Positions 46,937 to 55,740 of a stretch of DNA of 64,000 nt are shown here, piece by piece. The stretch spans positions 41,685-105,684 of the forward strand of contig DATGJN010000108.1 of assembly GCA_035295165.1 (NCBI GenBank), in the 5' to 3' direction. The DNA comes from a bacterium (GTDB lineage: Bacteria; Sysuimicrobiota; Sysuimicrobiia; Sysuimicrobiales; Segetimicrobiaceae). The translations under genes and the position numbers were made by a program. The notes under the pieces were generated by a model. The model was given only the letters and a program-made list of their open reading frames with translations. It was not told the origin of the DNA and did no database searches. Positions within the stretch are counted from its first letter, which is position 1. The number at the start of each line of letters is the position of its first letter.

Positions 46937-48250
46937 TCAGCCCCTGATCGCCGCGAACGCCTGATCGCACGCCTCGAGCGTGCGGTCGACGTCGGCGTCG
47001 GTATGCGCCAGCGAGAGGTAGAACTTCTCGTTGGGGTTGACGAGAATCCCGCGCCGGATCATCTCGATCGACCAGCGCAGGTTGAGGTCCTTATCCGCGG
47101 TGAGCAGGTCCTCCCAGGTCCGCAGCGGGCGCCGGTTCGTGAATCGCACGCCGAACACCGCGTCCTCACCCGGCGTCTGCGCGGCGAACCCGTACCGGGC
47201 GCCCAGGGCCTCGATCTCGCGCCGCAGCCGGCCGCCGATGTGGTGGAAGTGCTCGAGGGATCCGGGGCGCGAGAGGATCTCCAGCGCGGTCAGCCCGGCG
47301 ATCGAGCTCACGGGATTGCCGTTCAGCGTACCGCTGGCCCAGACGAGGTGCGCACGGTCGACGCGCCGGGCGTCGAGGTGCTTCATCACGTCGCTCCGGC
47401 CCGCGATCGCCGCCATCGGGAACCCTCCCGACATCGCCTTGCCGTACGTGGCGAGATCGGGCACGACGCCGTAGCGCTCTTGGGCCCCGCCCCAGGCGAT
47501 GCGAAAGCCCGTGACCACCTCGTCGAAGATCAAGACGATGCCGTGGCGCCGCGTGACGTCGCGCAACGTCTCCAGGAACCCCGGCACCGGGACCAGCACG
47601 CGCTCGAGCGGTTCCACGATCACCGCGGCCAGCTCGCTCGCGTACTGCTCGATGAGCGACGCCGCGCGCGCCGCGTCGTTGAACGGCGCGACCAACACCT
47701 GCCCGCGGATGGCGTCGGGAATCCCGCGCGAATCCGGCTCGGCGTTGGGATAGGCGCTCGGATGCGAGGGCACGGTGCCCCAGAGCCCGTAGTCGTTCAT
47801 CCCATGCCAGCCGCCCTCGAACTTGAGGATCTTCTGCCGCCCCGTCGCCGCGCGCGCCACACGCAGCGCGAAGAACGTCGCCTCGGTGCCGGATCCGGTG
47901 AAATGGATCTGGTCCGCGCACGGGATCGCGCCGACCATGCGTTCGGCGAGGCGGATCGCGGGCTCGTTGAGGAAGTAGTAGGTTGAACCCTTCGCGACCT
48001 GCCGCTGGACCGCCTCGACGATCTCCGGATGGGCATGCCCGAGCAGGGCCGGTCCGGACCCGAGGTGGTAATCGATGAAATCCCGGCCGGACACGTCCGT
48101 GATGTGGCTCCCGTGGCCCTCGGCGATCACGAGGTTCACCTCCGGGGGCAACACGAACAGCCCCAGCCCGCCTCCGGCCAGGTACCGGCCGGCGCGGTCC
48201 AGGAGATCGGCCTCGCGATCCAGTTTGGCGCTCTGTGCCCCGGGCGTCAT
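46937..48250 (-). CDS. Class III aminotransferase (glutamate-1-semialdehyde aminomutase-like)
   Basis: PLP enzyme of the class III group, 437 residues. Motifs: DFIDYHLGSGPALLGHAHPE (~58-77), HFTGSGTEATFFALRVARA (~115-133, phosphate-binding GT), VIVEPLERV, IFDEVVTGFR and the PLP-Lys in YGKAMSGGFPMAAIAG (~270). The start at ATG 48250 is chosen because GGAGG stands five bases before it; GTG at 48262 is the longer alternative. Close to glutamate-1-semialdehyde aminomutases and beta-amino-acid transaminases, but no haem genes are nearby. Located between the tautomerase and GGT genes, so a catabolic transamination is more likely. Confidence 0.93.
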   Translation of the reverse strand: MTPGAQSAKLDREADLLDRAGRYLAGGGLGLFVLPPEVNLVIAEGHGSHITDVSGRDFIDYHLGSGPALLGHAHPEIVEAVQRQVAKGSTYYFLNEPAIRLAERMVGAIPCADQIHFTGSGTEATFFALRVARAATGRQKILKFEGGWHGMNDYGLWGTVPSHPSAYPNAEPDSRGIPDAIRGQVLVAPFNDAARAASLIEQYASELAAVIVEPLERVLVPVPGFLETLRDVTRRHGIVLIFDEVVTGFRIAWGGAQERYGVVPDLATYGKAMSGGFPMAAIAGRSDVMKHLDARRVDRAHLVWASGTLNGNPVSSIAGLTALEILSRPGSLEHFHHIGGRLRREIEALGARYGFAAQTPGEDAVFGVRFTNRRPLRTWEDLLTADKDLNLRWSIEMIRRGILVNPNEKFYLSLAHTDADVDRTLEACDQAFAAIRG

Positions 48251-48332
48251 GACGTCCTCCACCGATGTGCCATATGTCGGCTCACTTCCATGAGGTCACC
48301 CGGTCTCCTTCCCCGCGGGGCGCGCGGGCATC

Positions 48333-48521
48333 CTACCGACGTTCGCTGAACAGCACGCCGCCTTTGGCCTTGCAGGTCGGCTCGACTTCCACGATCTCCA
48401 CCATGACCGCATCGGCAGACACGGTGAAGTTGCGGACCACGGCGTCCGTGATGTCCTTCACGAGTGCGCGCTTTTGCTCGAGCGTCCGTCCCTTGACGGC
48501 GTGGACGTAGACTTCCGGCAT
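48333..48521 (-). CDS. 4-oxalocrotonate tautomerase family protein
   Basis: A 62-residue tautomerase-fold subunit, expected to form hexamers. After Met removal it starts with the catalytic Pro1 (MPEVYVHAVKGR), and Arg11 is retained. The position of Arg39 in the classical Pseudomonas enzyme is Met39 (DAVMVEIVEV), and the C-terminal region differs, so the true 4-oxalocrotonate reaction is unlikely. GGGAGG precedes the ATG. It lies between the M20 amidohydrolase and aminotransferase genes and may tautomerise an enol/keto intermediate of that pathway. Confidence 0.9.
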   Translation of the reverse strand: MPEVYVHAVKGRTLEQKRALVKDITDAVVRNFTVSADAVMVEIVEVEPTCKAKGGVLFSERR

Positions 48522-48618
48522 CGCGGCCTCCCTCTCGGCGGTCTCGTCGTGCGGTGCGCCGCGTTCCCTCCCGATGCCGGGACCGGATCGAGCGGGCTCG
48601 CGTCTTGAGGCGTCGCGC

Positions 48619-50046
48619 CTACAGATCGAGCGCCGGTCCCGGCACGTCCCGCACCGGCGAGACGTACGGCGTCGACACGGTCGCGTCCCGATGCTCGTCC
48701 TTCGCGCGCTGAACCAGGTCCGGGTCTTTCATGAGGTCGCAGACCGCCGCGGCGAGGATCTGCGCGGCGAACAGCATCCCCCGCCGGCCGATCGGGCTGC
48801 CGACGCTAACCGCGTTCTGCCAGGAGTGGCCCGGCATCCCGACCGGCGCCGTCACCGTCCGCATCTCCGCGGTCGGCACGACGTAGGAGACATCGCCGAC
48901 GTCCGTGGAGCCGCCGGCCGGCTCGCCGTACGGCGGAGGCGGCAGGATCTGTTCGACCAGGTCGGTGCCGGGATCGCCGGGTTGCCCCAAGTCCACGCCG
49001 CGCCGGCGCAGATCGTCCAGCCCCTTGCGCAACGCGCCCTCGGGAAACGTCGCCTGCAACGCCCGCGCGAGCGCCTTCTCCTCGGTGGTGTACGTCGGCG
49101 CGCCGATCGCCTCCATCGTGCGCTGCAGCACGCCGTCGAGGACTTTGTTCGGCAACGTGTCGTAGCACCCGGCGACGAGCCGAACCTCGTGGGTGGTCCC
49201 GGTCATCAGGCAGGCGCCCCGCGCGATGTCGAGCAGGCGCGCGTAGACGTCCTCCACCTGAGACCGCCGGGGCGCGCGCACATAGTACCAGACCTCGGCG
49301 CGATTCGGCACGACGTTCGGCGCGAGACCGCCGTCGGTGATCACGTAGTGGAGGCGCGTCGAGAAGTGAACGTGCTCGCGCAGGAAATTCGCGCCCACGT
49401 TCATCAGCTCCACCGCGTCGAGGGCGCTGCGGCCGTTCTCCGGCATCGCCGCCGCGTGCGACGCCACCCCGTGGAACGTGAACCGCGCGGAGTTCATGGC
49501 GGTGTGCTGTTCGGTCATGAGCTGGTTCCCCGCGCCGGGGTGCCACGTCAGCGCACAGTCCACGTCCTTGAAGCGACCCTCCTTCACCAGGAACGTCTTG
49601 CCGACGAGCGTCTCCTCGGCGGGACAGCCGTAGAAGCGCACCGTGCCCTTGACCTCCCCGCGGCGGATCGCGTGGCGGACGGCCATCGCGGCGGCCGCTG
49701 CCGCGGTGCCGAGCAGGTTGTGGCCGCAGCCGTGACCCGGACCGTTGGGAACGATTGGGCGGTGCTCCGTCGCACCGCGCTGTTGGCTGAGCCCCGGCAG
49801 CGCGTCGAACTCGCCGAGCACTGCGATGACCGGCGCGCCTTGCCCGTAGGTCGCGATGAACGCGGTCGGCATCCCGGCGACGCCACGCTCGACTGCGAAC
49901 CCCGCAGCCTCCAACGCATCCGCCAGCGTGGCGCTGCTCTTGGTCTCATGCAGGCCGAGCTCCGGCGTGTCCCAGATCCGATCGCTCAGCTCCGTAAACA
50001 ACGGCGCCTGCCCGGTGACGAACTCGAGCACGGACGACAACGGCAT
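48619..50046 (-). CDS. M20 family amidohydrolase (AbgB-like)
   Basis: Zinc-dependent amidohydrolase, 475 residues, closest in layout to AbgB, the catalytic subunit of p-aminobenzoyl-glutamate hydrolase. ELSDRIWDTPELGLHETKS (~18-36) is the AbgB-type N-terminus. Metal-site motifs: GEFDALPGLSQ, GHGCGHNLLGTAAAAAAMAV (~105-124) and GCPAEETLVGK (Glu pair). TFHGVASHAAAMPENGRSAL is the dimerisation-domain His segment. GGAGGTG precedes the ATG at 50046. It directly follows the Dpp-type importer, so it probably cleaves an imported aminoacyl-glutamate or similar amide. No AbgA partner is nearby. Confidence 0.94.
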   Translation of the reverse strand: MPLSSVLEFVTGQAPLFTELSDRIWDTPELGLHETKSSATLADALEAAGFAVERGVAGMPTAFIATYGQGAPVIAVLGEFDALPGLSQQRGATEHRPIVPNGPGHGCGHNLLGTAAAAAAMAVRHAIRRGEVKGTVRFYGCPAEETLVGKTFLVKEGRFKDVDCALTWHPGAGNQLMTEQHTAMNSARFTFHGVASHAAAMPENGRSALDAVELMNVGANFLREHVHFSTRLHYVITDGGLAPNVVPNRAEVWYYVRAPRRSQVEDVYARLLDIARGACLMTGTTHEVRLVAGCYDTLPNKVLDGVLQRTMEAIGAPTYTTEEKALARALQATFPEGALRKGLDDLRRRGVDLGQPGDPGTDLVEQILPPPPYGEPAGGSTDVGDVSYVVPTAEMRTVTAPVGMPGHSWQNAVSVGSPIGRRGMLFAAQILAAAVCDLMKDPDLVQRAKDEHRDATVSTPYVSPVRDVPGPALDL

Positions 50047-50102
50047 CGGTCCACCTCCTGTGATCCGCGCGGTCCCGGTGGATCCGCGCGCTCGGTACGG
50101 AA

Positions 50103-51110
50103 TTACGCGTCGGTGCCGGTGCCTCCTGGGACCCACGTCCAGGCGCCGCCGAGATGTTCATCGAGGAACCGAACGCAGCGGACCGCCCGGCCGGGCGCGA
50201 ACCCCTGCAGCTCGGCCGGGCGGTCGAGGCACGACGGCGCGGCAAACGGGCAGCGCGGGTGCAGGCGGCACGTCTCGGGGGGATCGATCGCCGCCGCGGG
50301 CTCGCCGCCCAAGAACACGCGGGTGCGCTCCTCCCCGGGGGTGTCCTTCGGCGCCGCGCTCAACAACGCTCGCGTGTACGGATGGGCGGGTCGCGCAAAC
50401 ACCTCGTCCGTCGCCCCGAGCTCTACGATCTGGCCGAGGTACATCACCGCCACCCGGTGCGCGAGCACGCCGACCAGCGCGAGGTCGTGGGAGATGAGCA
50501 GGTACGCGAGACCCCGTCGGCTCTGGATCTCGGCCAGCAACCGGACGATCTGCGCCTGCACGGAGACGTCGAGCGACGCGGTCGGTTCGTCGAGAATGAG
50601 AAAGCTCGGTTCCGGGGCGAGCGCTCGGGCGATCGCCACGCGCTGCTGCTGTCCCCCGGACAGCTGATGGGGGTACCGATGGGCCAGGTCCGCGGGCAGC
50701 CCGACGAGATCCAACAGCTCCCCCACCCGTCGGTCGGCCTCATGCCGCGTCGCCAGACCAAACAGCCAGATCGGCTCCGCGATCTGCCGGCCGATCGGCA
50801 TCCGGGGGTTGAGGGAGTCGAGCGGATCCTGGTAGACCATCTGCATCTTCCGGCGCAGCGGGCGCAGCCGCGCCTCCCGCGCGCCGGTCACGGACGCGCC
50901 GTCAAGCGTCACGCGGCCGCCCGACGCCTCCTCGAAGCGGAGGATGCACCGGCCGGTGGTCGACTTGCCGCTGCCGGACTCTCCGACCAGGCCGACCGTC
51001 TCGCCCGCGGCGATCTCGAGGTCCACGCCGTCGACCGCATGCAGCTGCTGGCGCCGTCCCCCTGCCCCGCGCACGGCGTATCGCTTCATGAGCCCCTCGA
51101 CGCGCAGCAC
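50103..51110 (-). CDS. Oligopeptide/dipeptide ABC ATP-binding protein (DppF/OppF type)
   Basis: Second ATPase of a peptide-type importer, 335 residues. Walker A GLVGESGSGKSTTGRCIL (~38-55), signature QLSGGQQQRVAIARALAPEP (~148-167), Walker B LILDEPTASLDVSVQ, switch YLLISHDLALVG. The C-terminal oligo_HPY domain has HPYTRALLSAAP and a Cys cluster, CRLHPRCPFAAPSCLD, which in relatives can bind an iron-sulfur centre. Start GTG at 51110 abuts the DppD stop at 51111. Last gene of the five-gene importer. Confidence 0.96.
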   Translation of the reverse strand: MLRVEGLMKRYAVRGAGGRRQQLHAVDGVDLEIAAGETVGLVGESGSGKSTTGRCILRFEEASGGRVTLDGASVTGAREARLRPLRRKMQMVYQDPLDSLNPRMPIGRQIAEPIWLFGLATRHEADRRVGELLDLVGLPADLAHRYPHQLSGGQQQRVAIARALAPEPSFLILDEPTASLDVSVQAQIVRLLAEIQSRRGLAYLLISHDLALVGVLAHRVAVMYLGQIVELGATDEVFARPAHPYTRALLSAAPKDTPGEERTRVFLGGEPAAAIDPPETCRLHPRCPFAAPSCLDRPAELQGFAPGRAVRCVRFLDEHLGGAWTWVPGGTGTDA

Positions 51111-52073
51111 CTACGCCACCCCGCTCCGCCAGTAGTGGCACCGCACGGCGTGACCGGCCTCGACCGCCTCCGAACCGGGATCCTGCTCGGCACAGCCGGG
51201 CCCGGCGAGCGGGCAGCGGGGATGAAACGGGCACCCGGACGGCGTCTCGGCGAGCGCCGGCACGCGTCCCGGGATCCCTGTCGGGAGCGCCCGGCCGCCC
51301 GTCCCCACCCGTGCCGCCATGAGGCCGCGCGTGTACGGGTGCGCCGGCCGCCGGAACAACGCCGCCGCCGTCGCCGACTCGACGATGCGCCCCGCGTACA
51401 TCACGTGCACGTGGTCGCACATCTCCGCGACCAGCCCGAGATCGTGCGTGATCAGGAGCACCGTCAGCCCGAGCTCCCGCTGCAGCCCGCGCAGCAGCTC
51501 GACGATTTGAAGCTGCACCGTGACGTCCAGCGCGGTGGTCGGCTCGTCCGCAAGCAGCACGCGCGGCCGGCACGCCAGCGCGAGCGCGATCATGACGCGC
51601 TGGCACATCCCGCCCGAGAGCTGGTGCGGGTACGCGCGCATCACGGCGTCCGGCCGCGCCAGACCGACGCGTGCGAGCAGCGCCTCCCCCTCCGCCCGCG
51701 CCGCGCCCCGGGACAGGCGGCGGTGCAGCCGCAGCACGTGCACGAGCTGCGAGGCCACCGGAAACACGGGGTTGAGCGACGCGCGGGGCTGCTGGAAGAT
51801 CATCGCGATCCCCTCGCCCCGGACGCGCGCCATCTCCCGCTCGCGCAGGAAGCGGAGGTCGCGCCCCTCCAAGCGCACGTCCCCCTCCTGAATTTCCGCC
51901 GGTGGGCGCAGCAGACGCATGATCGCGAGCGCGGTGAGGGTCTTGCCGCACCCGCTCTCGCCGACGAGCCCGGTGACCGTGCCCGGCGCTAACGAGAACG
52001 TCACGCCGTGCAGCGCGGGCACGACCCCGCGCCGCGTATGGAACGCCACCCGGAGGCCGCGCACGTCCAGCAT
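51111..52073 (-). CDS. Oligopeptide/dipeptide ABC ATP-binding protein (DppD/OppD type)
   Basis: First ATPase of the same importer, 320 residues. Walker A LVGESGCGKTLTALAIMRLL (~35-54), signature QLSGGMCQRVMIALALACRP, Walker B LLADEPTTALDVT, switch VLLITHDLGLVA. C-terminal FHPRCPLAGPGC matches the oligo_HPY Cys motif. ATG at 52073 lies two bases after the permease stop; the frame is open further upstream but homology begins here. Confidence 0.96.
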   Translation of the reverse strand: MLDVRGLRVAFHTRRGVVPALHGVTFSLAPGTVTGLVGESGCGKTLTALAIMRLLRPPAEIQEGDVRLEGRDLRFLREREMARVRGEGIAMIFQQPRASLNPVFPVASQLVHVLRLHRRLSRGAARAEGEALLARVGLARPDAVMRAYPHQLSGGMCQRVMIALALACRPRVLLADEPTTALDVTVQLQIVELLRGLQRELGLTVLLITHDLGLVAEMCDHVHVMYAGRIVESATAAALFRRPAHPYTRGLMAARVGTGGRALPTGIPGRVPALAETPSGCPFHPRCPLAGPGCAEQDPGSEAVEAGHAVRCHYWRSGVA

Positions 52074-52075
52074 CG

Positions 52076-52909
52076 CTACCGCCGCTGCGGGTCCAGGAGG
52101 TCCTGGAGACCGTCGCCGATCAGATTGAAACCCATCACCGCCAGCGCGATCATCACGCCCGGGTAGAACGAAACCCACCACTCACCGGCGTTGATGCGCG
52201 CCACGCCCATCGCGACCATCACGCCCCACTCGGGCGTCGGCACGCGCACGCCGAGCCCGATGAACGACAGGCCGGCGGCGGTCAGGATCGCCCAGCCGGA
52301 CTGCAGGCTCGACTGCACGAAGATCGGGGTAAGGCAGTTCGGGATGAGGTGCACGAGGAGCACGCGCCACGGCGGGTTCCCTGCGCCGCGCGCGGCCTCG
52401 GCGTAGGGGGCGTGTTTCACGACGAGGAGCCGCGCGCGCATCAGCCGCGCGTACACCCCGACGTTGATCAGCGCAACGGAGACGATCAGGTTCCGAAGGC
52501 TCGGGCCCAGCGCCGCGGCGATGCCCATCGCGAGGATGAACGACGGGAACGCCTGGAGCACGTCCATTGCGCGCATCACGACCTCGTCGGCCCATCCGCC
52601 CGAGAACCCCGCGAGCGCGCCGAGCGCGCAGCCGGAGACGAGCGCGATCGCGACGGCGCCGAGCGCGATCAGGAGGTCGATCCGGCCGCCCCACAACACC
52701 CGCGACCACACGTCCTCGCCGAATTCGTCGGTCCCCATCCAATGCTGCGCGCTCGGCGGCTGCAGGGCCGCCCCCGGGTCGGTCCCCAGCGGCGTGTACG
52801 GCGCCAGCAGCGGGGCGGCCAGCGACGCGGCCGCGATCAGGACGAGCAGCAGCAACCCGACAAGGGTGATCGGGTTTCGCCGCAGCAGGTACGCCGCCTC
52901 AGCGACCAC
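52076..52909 (-). CDS. ABC transporter permease (DppC/OppC type)
   Basis: Inner-membrane permease, 277 residues. LAPYTPLGTDPGAALQPPSA and HWMGTDEFGEDVWSRVLWGG are the OppC N-terminal features; VVKHAPYAEAARGAGNPPWR is the EAA loop for ATPase contact, and SFIGLGVRVPTPEWGVMVAM is the family C-terminal signature. It lies between the DppB-type gene and the DppD-type ATPase with very short gaps. Confidence 0.95.
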   Translation of the reverse strand: MVAEAAYLLRRNPITLVGLLLLVLIAAASLAAPLLAPYTPLGTDPGAALQPPSAQHWMGTDEFGEDVWSRVLWGGRIDLLIALGAVAIALVSGCALGALAGFSGGWADEVVMRAMDVLQAFPSFILAMGIAAALGPSLRNLIVSVALINVGVYARLMRARLLVVKHAPYAEAARGAGNPPWRVLLVHLIPNCLTPIFVQSSLQSGWAILTAAGLSFIGLGVRVPTPEWGVMVAMGVARINAGEWWVSFYPGVMIALAVMGFNLIGDGLQDLLDPQRR

Positions 52910-52936
52910 GGCGCCCCCTTCTTCCCCGCCCGTCCA

Positions 52937-53902
52937 TCACGTCTGAACGCGCGGGTCGAGCAGCGCGGAGACGAGATCGACCAGGACGAAGATCACCAGG
53001 TACACGACCGTGGCGTACAGGATGAACCCCTGCACGGCCGGGTAGTCGTTGCCGCTGATCGCGTTGAACGCGTACCGCCCCATCCCCGGCCACGCAAACA
53101 GCGTCTCCACCAGCACGGACCCCCCGAGCAGAAACCCGTACACGATCGCGACCATCGTCAGCACCGGCAGCATCGCGTTGCGCAGCGCGTACGTCCACAC
53201 CACGCTGCGCCATGGGACGCCGAGCGATCGGGTCGCGCGGATGTACGGCGTCGCGAGGACGTCGAGCATGCTGGTGCGCGCGATTCGGGCGAGCGGCGCG
53301 ACCGCGGCGAACGCGAGCACCGCGACCGGCAGGATCAGCTGGCGAGCGGCGTCGCCGAGCGCGGCCCAGTCCCGGGCGAGCGCGCTGTCGATGAGCAGGA
53401 ACCCCGTCACGGTCGGGGGCGGCGTGACCAGGGCGCCGAGGCGTCCCATCGGCGGGGGCACCAGGTGCCACCGATAGAAGCACAGGTAGATCAGCACGAG
53501 ACTCACCCAAAACACCGGGAGCGCGACGCCCGCGACGGCGAGCACACGAGTCACGTGGTCGACCCAGGAGCCCTGCCGGACGGCGCCCCACACCCCGAGC
53601 GGCACGCCCAGCAGGACCGCGAGCAACATCGCGACGGTGGTCAGCTCCATCGTCGCTGGGAAGAACGCCGCGAGGTCCGCGGCTACGGGACGGCTGGTGA
53701 CGAACGACGTCCCGAGGTCACCCTGCGCGAGCCCGCGCAGATACGCGACGTACTGCGCCCACAGCGGCCGGTCGAGGCCGTAGTGGACGAGCAGCGCCTG
53801 GCGCTGAGCCTGACTCGCCATCGGCCCCGCGATCTGATCGATCGGGCTGCCGGGGAGCACGCGTGTCAGCACGAACGTGAGCAGCGTCACCCCCAGCAGC
53901 AC
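52937..53902 (-). CDS. ABC transporter permease (DppB/OppB type), start codon unclear
   Basis: Inner-membrane permease, 321 residues from GTG at 53902. Family features: LGVTLLTFVLTRVLPGSPID (TM1 end), YGLDRPLWAQYVAYLRGLAQ, EAA loop MLDVLATPYIRATRSLGVPW, FAWPGMGRYAFNAIS. The same frame continues upstream as PLRLVARRLLLAAP, which is the expected DppB N-terminus. It reaches the binding-protein stop TAG at 53960 without an ATG, GTG or TTG; CTG and ACG codons occur. Either translation begins at GTG 53902 within TM1 or a non-standard start is used. Confidence 0.9.
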   Translation of the reverse strand: MLLGVTLLTFVLTRVLPGSPIDQIAGPMASQAQRQALLVHYGLDRPLWAQYVAYLRGLAQGDLGTSFVTSRPVAADLAAFFPATMELTTVAMLLAVLLGVPLGVWGAVRQGSWVDHVTRVLAVAGVALPVFWVSLVLIYLCFYRWHLVPPPMGRLGALVTPPPTVTGFLLIDSALARDWAALGDAARQLILPVAVLAFAAVAPLARIARTSMLDVLATPYIRATRSLGVPWRSVVWTYALRNAMLPVLTMVAIVYGFLLGGSVLVETLFAWPGMGRYAFNAISGNDYPAVQGFILYATVVYLVIFVLVDLVSALLDPRVQT

Positions 53903-53959
53903 GGGCGCGGCGAGGAGCAGCCGTCGGGCGACGAGCCGGAGCGGACGCGTGGGGCCCCG

Positions 53960-55570
53960 CTATTGCTTCGTCATGAAGTAGTACCGGAACCGCACGTCGG
54001 CCGGGTAGAAGATCACCCCGCCGATGTTCTTCCGGGTCGCCAGCACGAGATCCGGTTGGTACAGGAACACCCACGCCGCCTCGTCGGTCGCGATCTGTTG
54101 AATCTGACGCGACGCGGCGTCCCGCGCCTTGAGGTCCGTGGAGATGATGTTCTTGTTGATCAGGTCGTTGATCGTGGCGTTCGAGTAGTTGGTGTAGTCG
54201 CAGCACGTGCTCTGGAGCAACCAGTAGAGGTGATAGAACGGGTCGTTGTTGATCGAGTTCCATCCCGGGTGGTGGAAGAACGCCAGCTCGTGCCGCTGGA
54301 GCGCCGCGGTGAACGCCGCCCCCTGCATCTCGTTGATCGTCACCGTCATTCCCGCCTTGGCGAGCGCGCTCTTGACCCACACCGCGATGCCCTTCGACTC
54401 GGCCAGGTCGGCGCGCGACGTGAACGTGAGGCTGAGCCCGTTCGGGTAGCCCGCCTCGGCCAACAGCGCCTTCGCCTTCGCGGGGTCGGTCTTGTACGTG
54501 AAGTACTGGTCGGTGTGAGTCGGCATCCCGGCCGGCACCGGACTCGTCAGGGGCTGCGCGAACCCGACCATCACGTTCCGGATGATCGTGTTGTACGGGG
54601 TGGCCCAGGAGATCGCCTGCCGGACCTTGGGGTTGTTGAACGGGGCGATCTTCGCGTTCATCCCGAGGAACGACGTGATCCGCGTCGGGAACCGGTACAC
54701 GGTGACGTTCGCATCGTGCAACAGCTCCACCTCGTCGAGCGGGGCCAGGTCCCGTGCGATGTCGACGTCGCCGGATTTGAGCAACGCGAGGCGCGTCGAG
54801 GGATCCGGCACGATCCGCAGGACGACCCGCGCGATCTTCGCGGGCGGCCCCCAGTAGTACGGGTTCCGAGCGAACGTGAACTGCACGCCCGGGTCCCACG
54901 ACTCGAGCAGGTACGGTCCGGTCTCGTTGCCCTTGGTGTTCGATTTGAGCCACTCGTGCGCGGACGGGTCCGCGGCGGTCATGTGGGGTCGGACGACGCG
55001 GGGGTTCAGGATCGCGTGCCCGTACTGCGACATGTTGCCGAGCACGAGCGTGTTCGGGTCCGAGATATCGAACTCAACGGTCCGGGCGTCGATCACTTTG
55101 ACCGAGTCCTTGTCCATGACCTTGGCCATGCGGGTCAGCGCGGCGGTCGTCGCATTCTGGTCGTACAACCGGTCGTAGGTAAACTTCACCGCGGCGGCGT
55201 CGAGGGGATCGCCGTTGCTGAACTTGAGCCCCGGCCTGAGCGTCACGACCAGCTTGTGGCCGCCGTCGGTGAACCGGAACGACTCCGCGAGGCCGCCGAC
55301 GAATTCGTTCGGCGAGCCGATCGTCTGCCCGTTCGGCTGCTTCACGAGCTTGTAGTCGATCAGCCACGAGTAGACGTTCGTCAGCGTCTCGAGGGTGAAG
55401 CTGTCCGAGGAGGCGTTCGTCGGATCGAGATTCTGCATGTCGCGGGAGACCGCAACCACGAGCGTCTGGTTCGCGCCGACCGGTGCGCCGACCGAGGCGC
55501 ACGGGGCCACACTGAACACCACGAGCACGAGCCCGGCCGCAATCGCCAGCCGGACTCCCACGGACCGCAT
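53960..55570 (-). CDS. Peptide-type ABC transporter substrate-binding protein
   Basis: Exported family 5 solute-binding protein, 536 residues. A Sec-type signal, VRLAIAAGLVLVVFSVAPCA, leads to ASVGA; no proper lipobox or Tat motif, unlike the binding protein at 30321. Mature features: SRDMQNLDPTNASSDSFT, LVVTLRPGLKFSNGDPLDA (~105-123), TGPYLLESWDPGVQF, PFNNPKVRQAISWATPYNTI. ATG at 55570 is used; an alternative GTG seven codons upstream has a G-rich tract before it. First gene of the five-gene importer (binding protein, two permeases, two ATPases), 170 bases after hydantoinase B. Confidence 0.95.
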   Translation of the reverse strand: MRSVGVRLAIAAGLVLVVFSVAPCASVGAPVGANQTLVVAVSRDMQNLDPTNASSDSFTLETLTNVYSWLIDYKLVKQPNGQTIGSPNEFVGGLAESFRFTDGGHKLVVTLRPGLKFSNGDPLDAAAVKFTYDRLYDQNATTAALTRMAKVMDKDSVKVIDARTVEFDISDPNTLVLGNMSQYGHAILNPRVVRPHMTAADPSAHEWLKSNTKGNETGPYLLESWDPGVQFTFARNPYYWGPPAKIARVVLRIVPDPSTRLALLKSGDVDIARDLAPLDEVELLHDANVTVYRFPTRITSFLGMNAKIAPFNNPKVRQAISWATPYNTIIRNVMVGFAQPLTSPVPAGMPTHTDQYFTYKTDPAKAKALLAEAGYPNGLSLTFTSRADLAESKGIAVWVKSALAKAGMTVTINEMQGAAFTAALQRHELAFFHHPGWNSINNDPFYHLYWLLQSTCCDYTNYSNATINDLINKNIISTDLKARDAASRQIQQIATDEAAWVFLYQPDLVLATRKNIGGVIFYPADVRFRYYFMTKQ

Positions 55571-55740
55571 CGCTCCCACGACCACCGTCACTCCCACTCC
55601 CCCTCCCGCGCCGCGCGTCGCGCCGATCCCTACGTCGGGCGCGCCCGTTCCTTCCACGAACGGAAGGACAACTCCTAGTCCCGCGCGCGCAGGCCAACGC
55701 GCCGTCGGCGACGGCCGGGCCCCGCACGCGCGACCGCCAT

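Noticed and set aside
44459..47986. Very long plus-strand open frame (1175 codons)
   Set aside because: It runs antisense to PPOX, GGT and aminotransferase genes, is extremely rich in Arg, His and Asp, and has no domain. High GC keeps the mirror frame open.
46937..48250. Haem-pathway glutamate-1-semialdehyde aminomutase (hemL)
   Set aside because: Similarity is to class III enzymes in general, the context is catabolic, and no other tetrapyrrole gene is present; the symbol is not assigned.
52349..55678. Plus-strand open frame of 1109 codons
   Set aside because: Antisense to the importer permeases and binding protein; low-complexity Arg/Glu/His composition with no motif.
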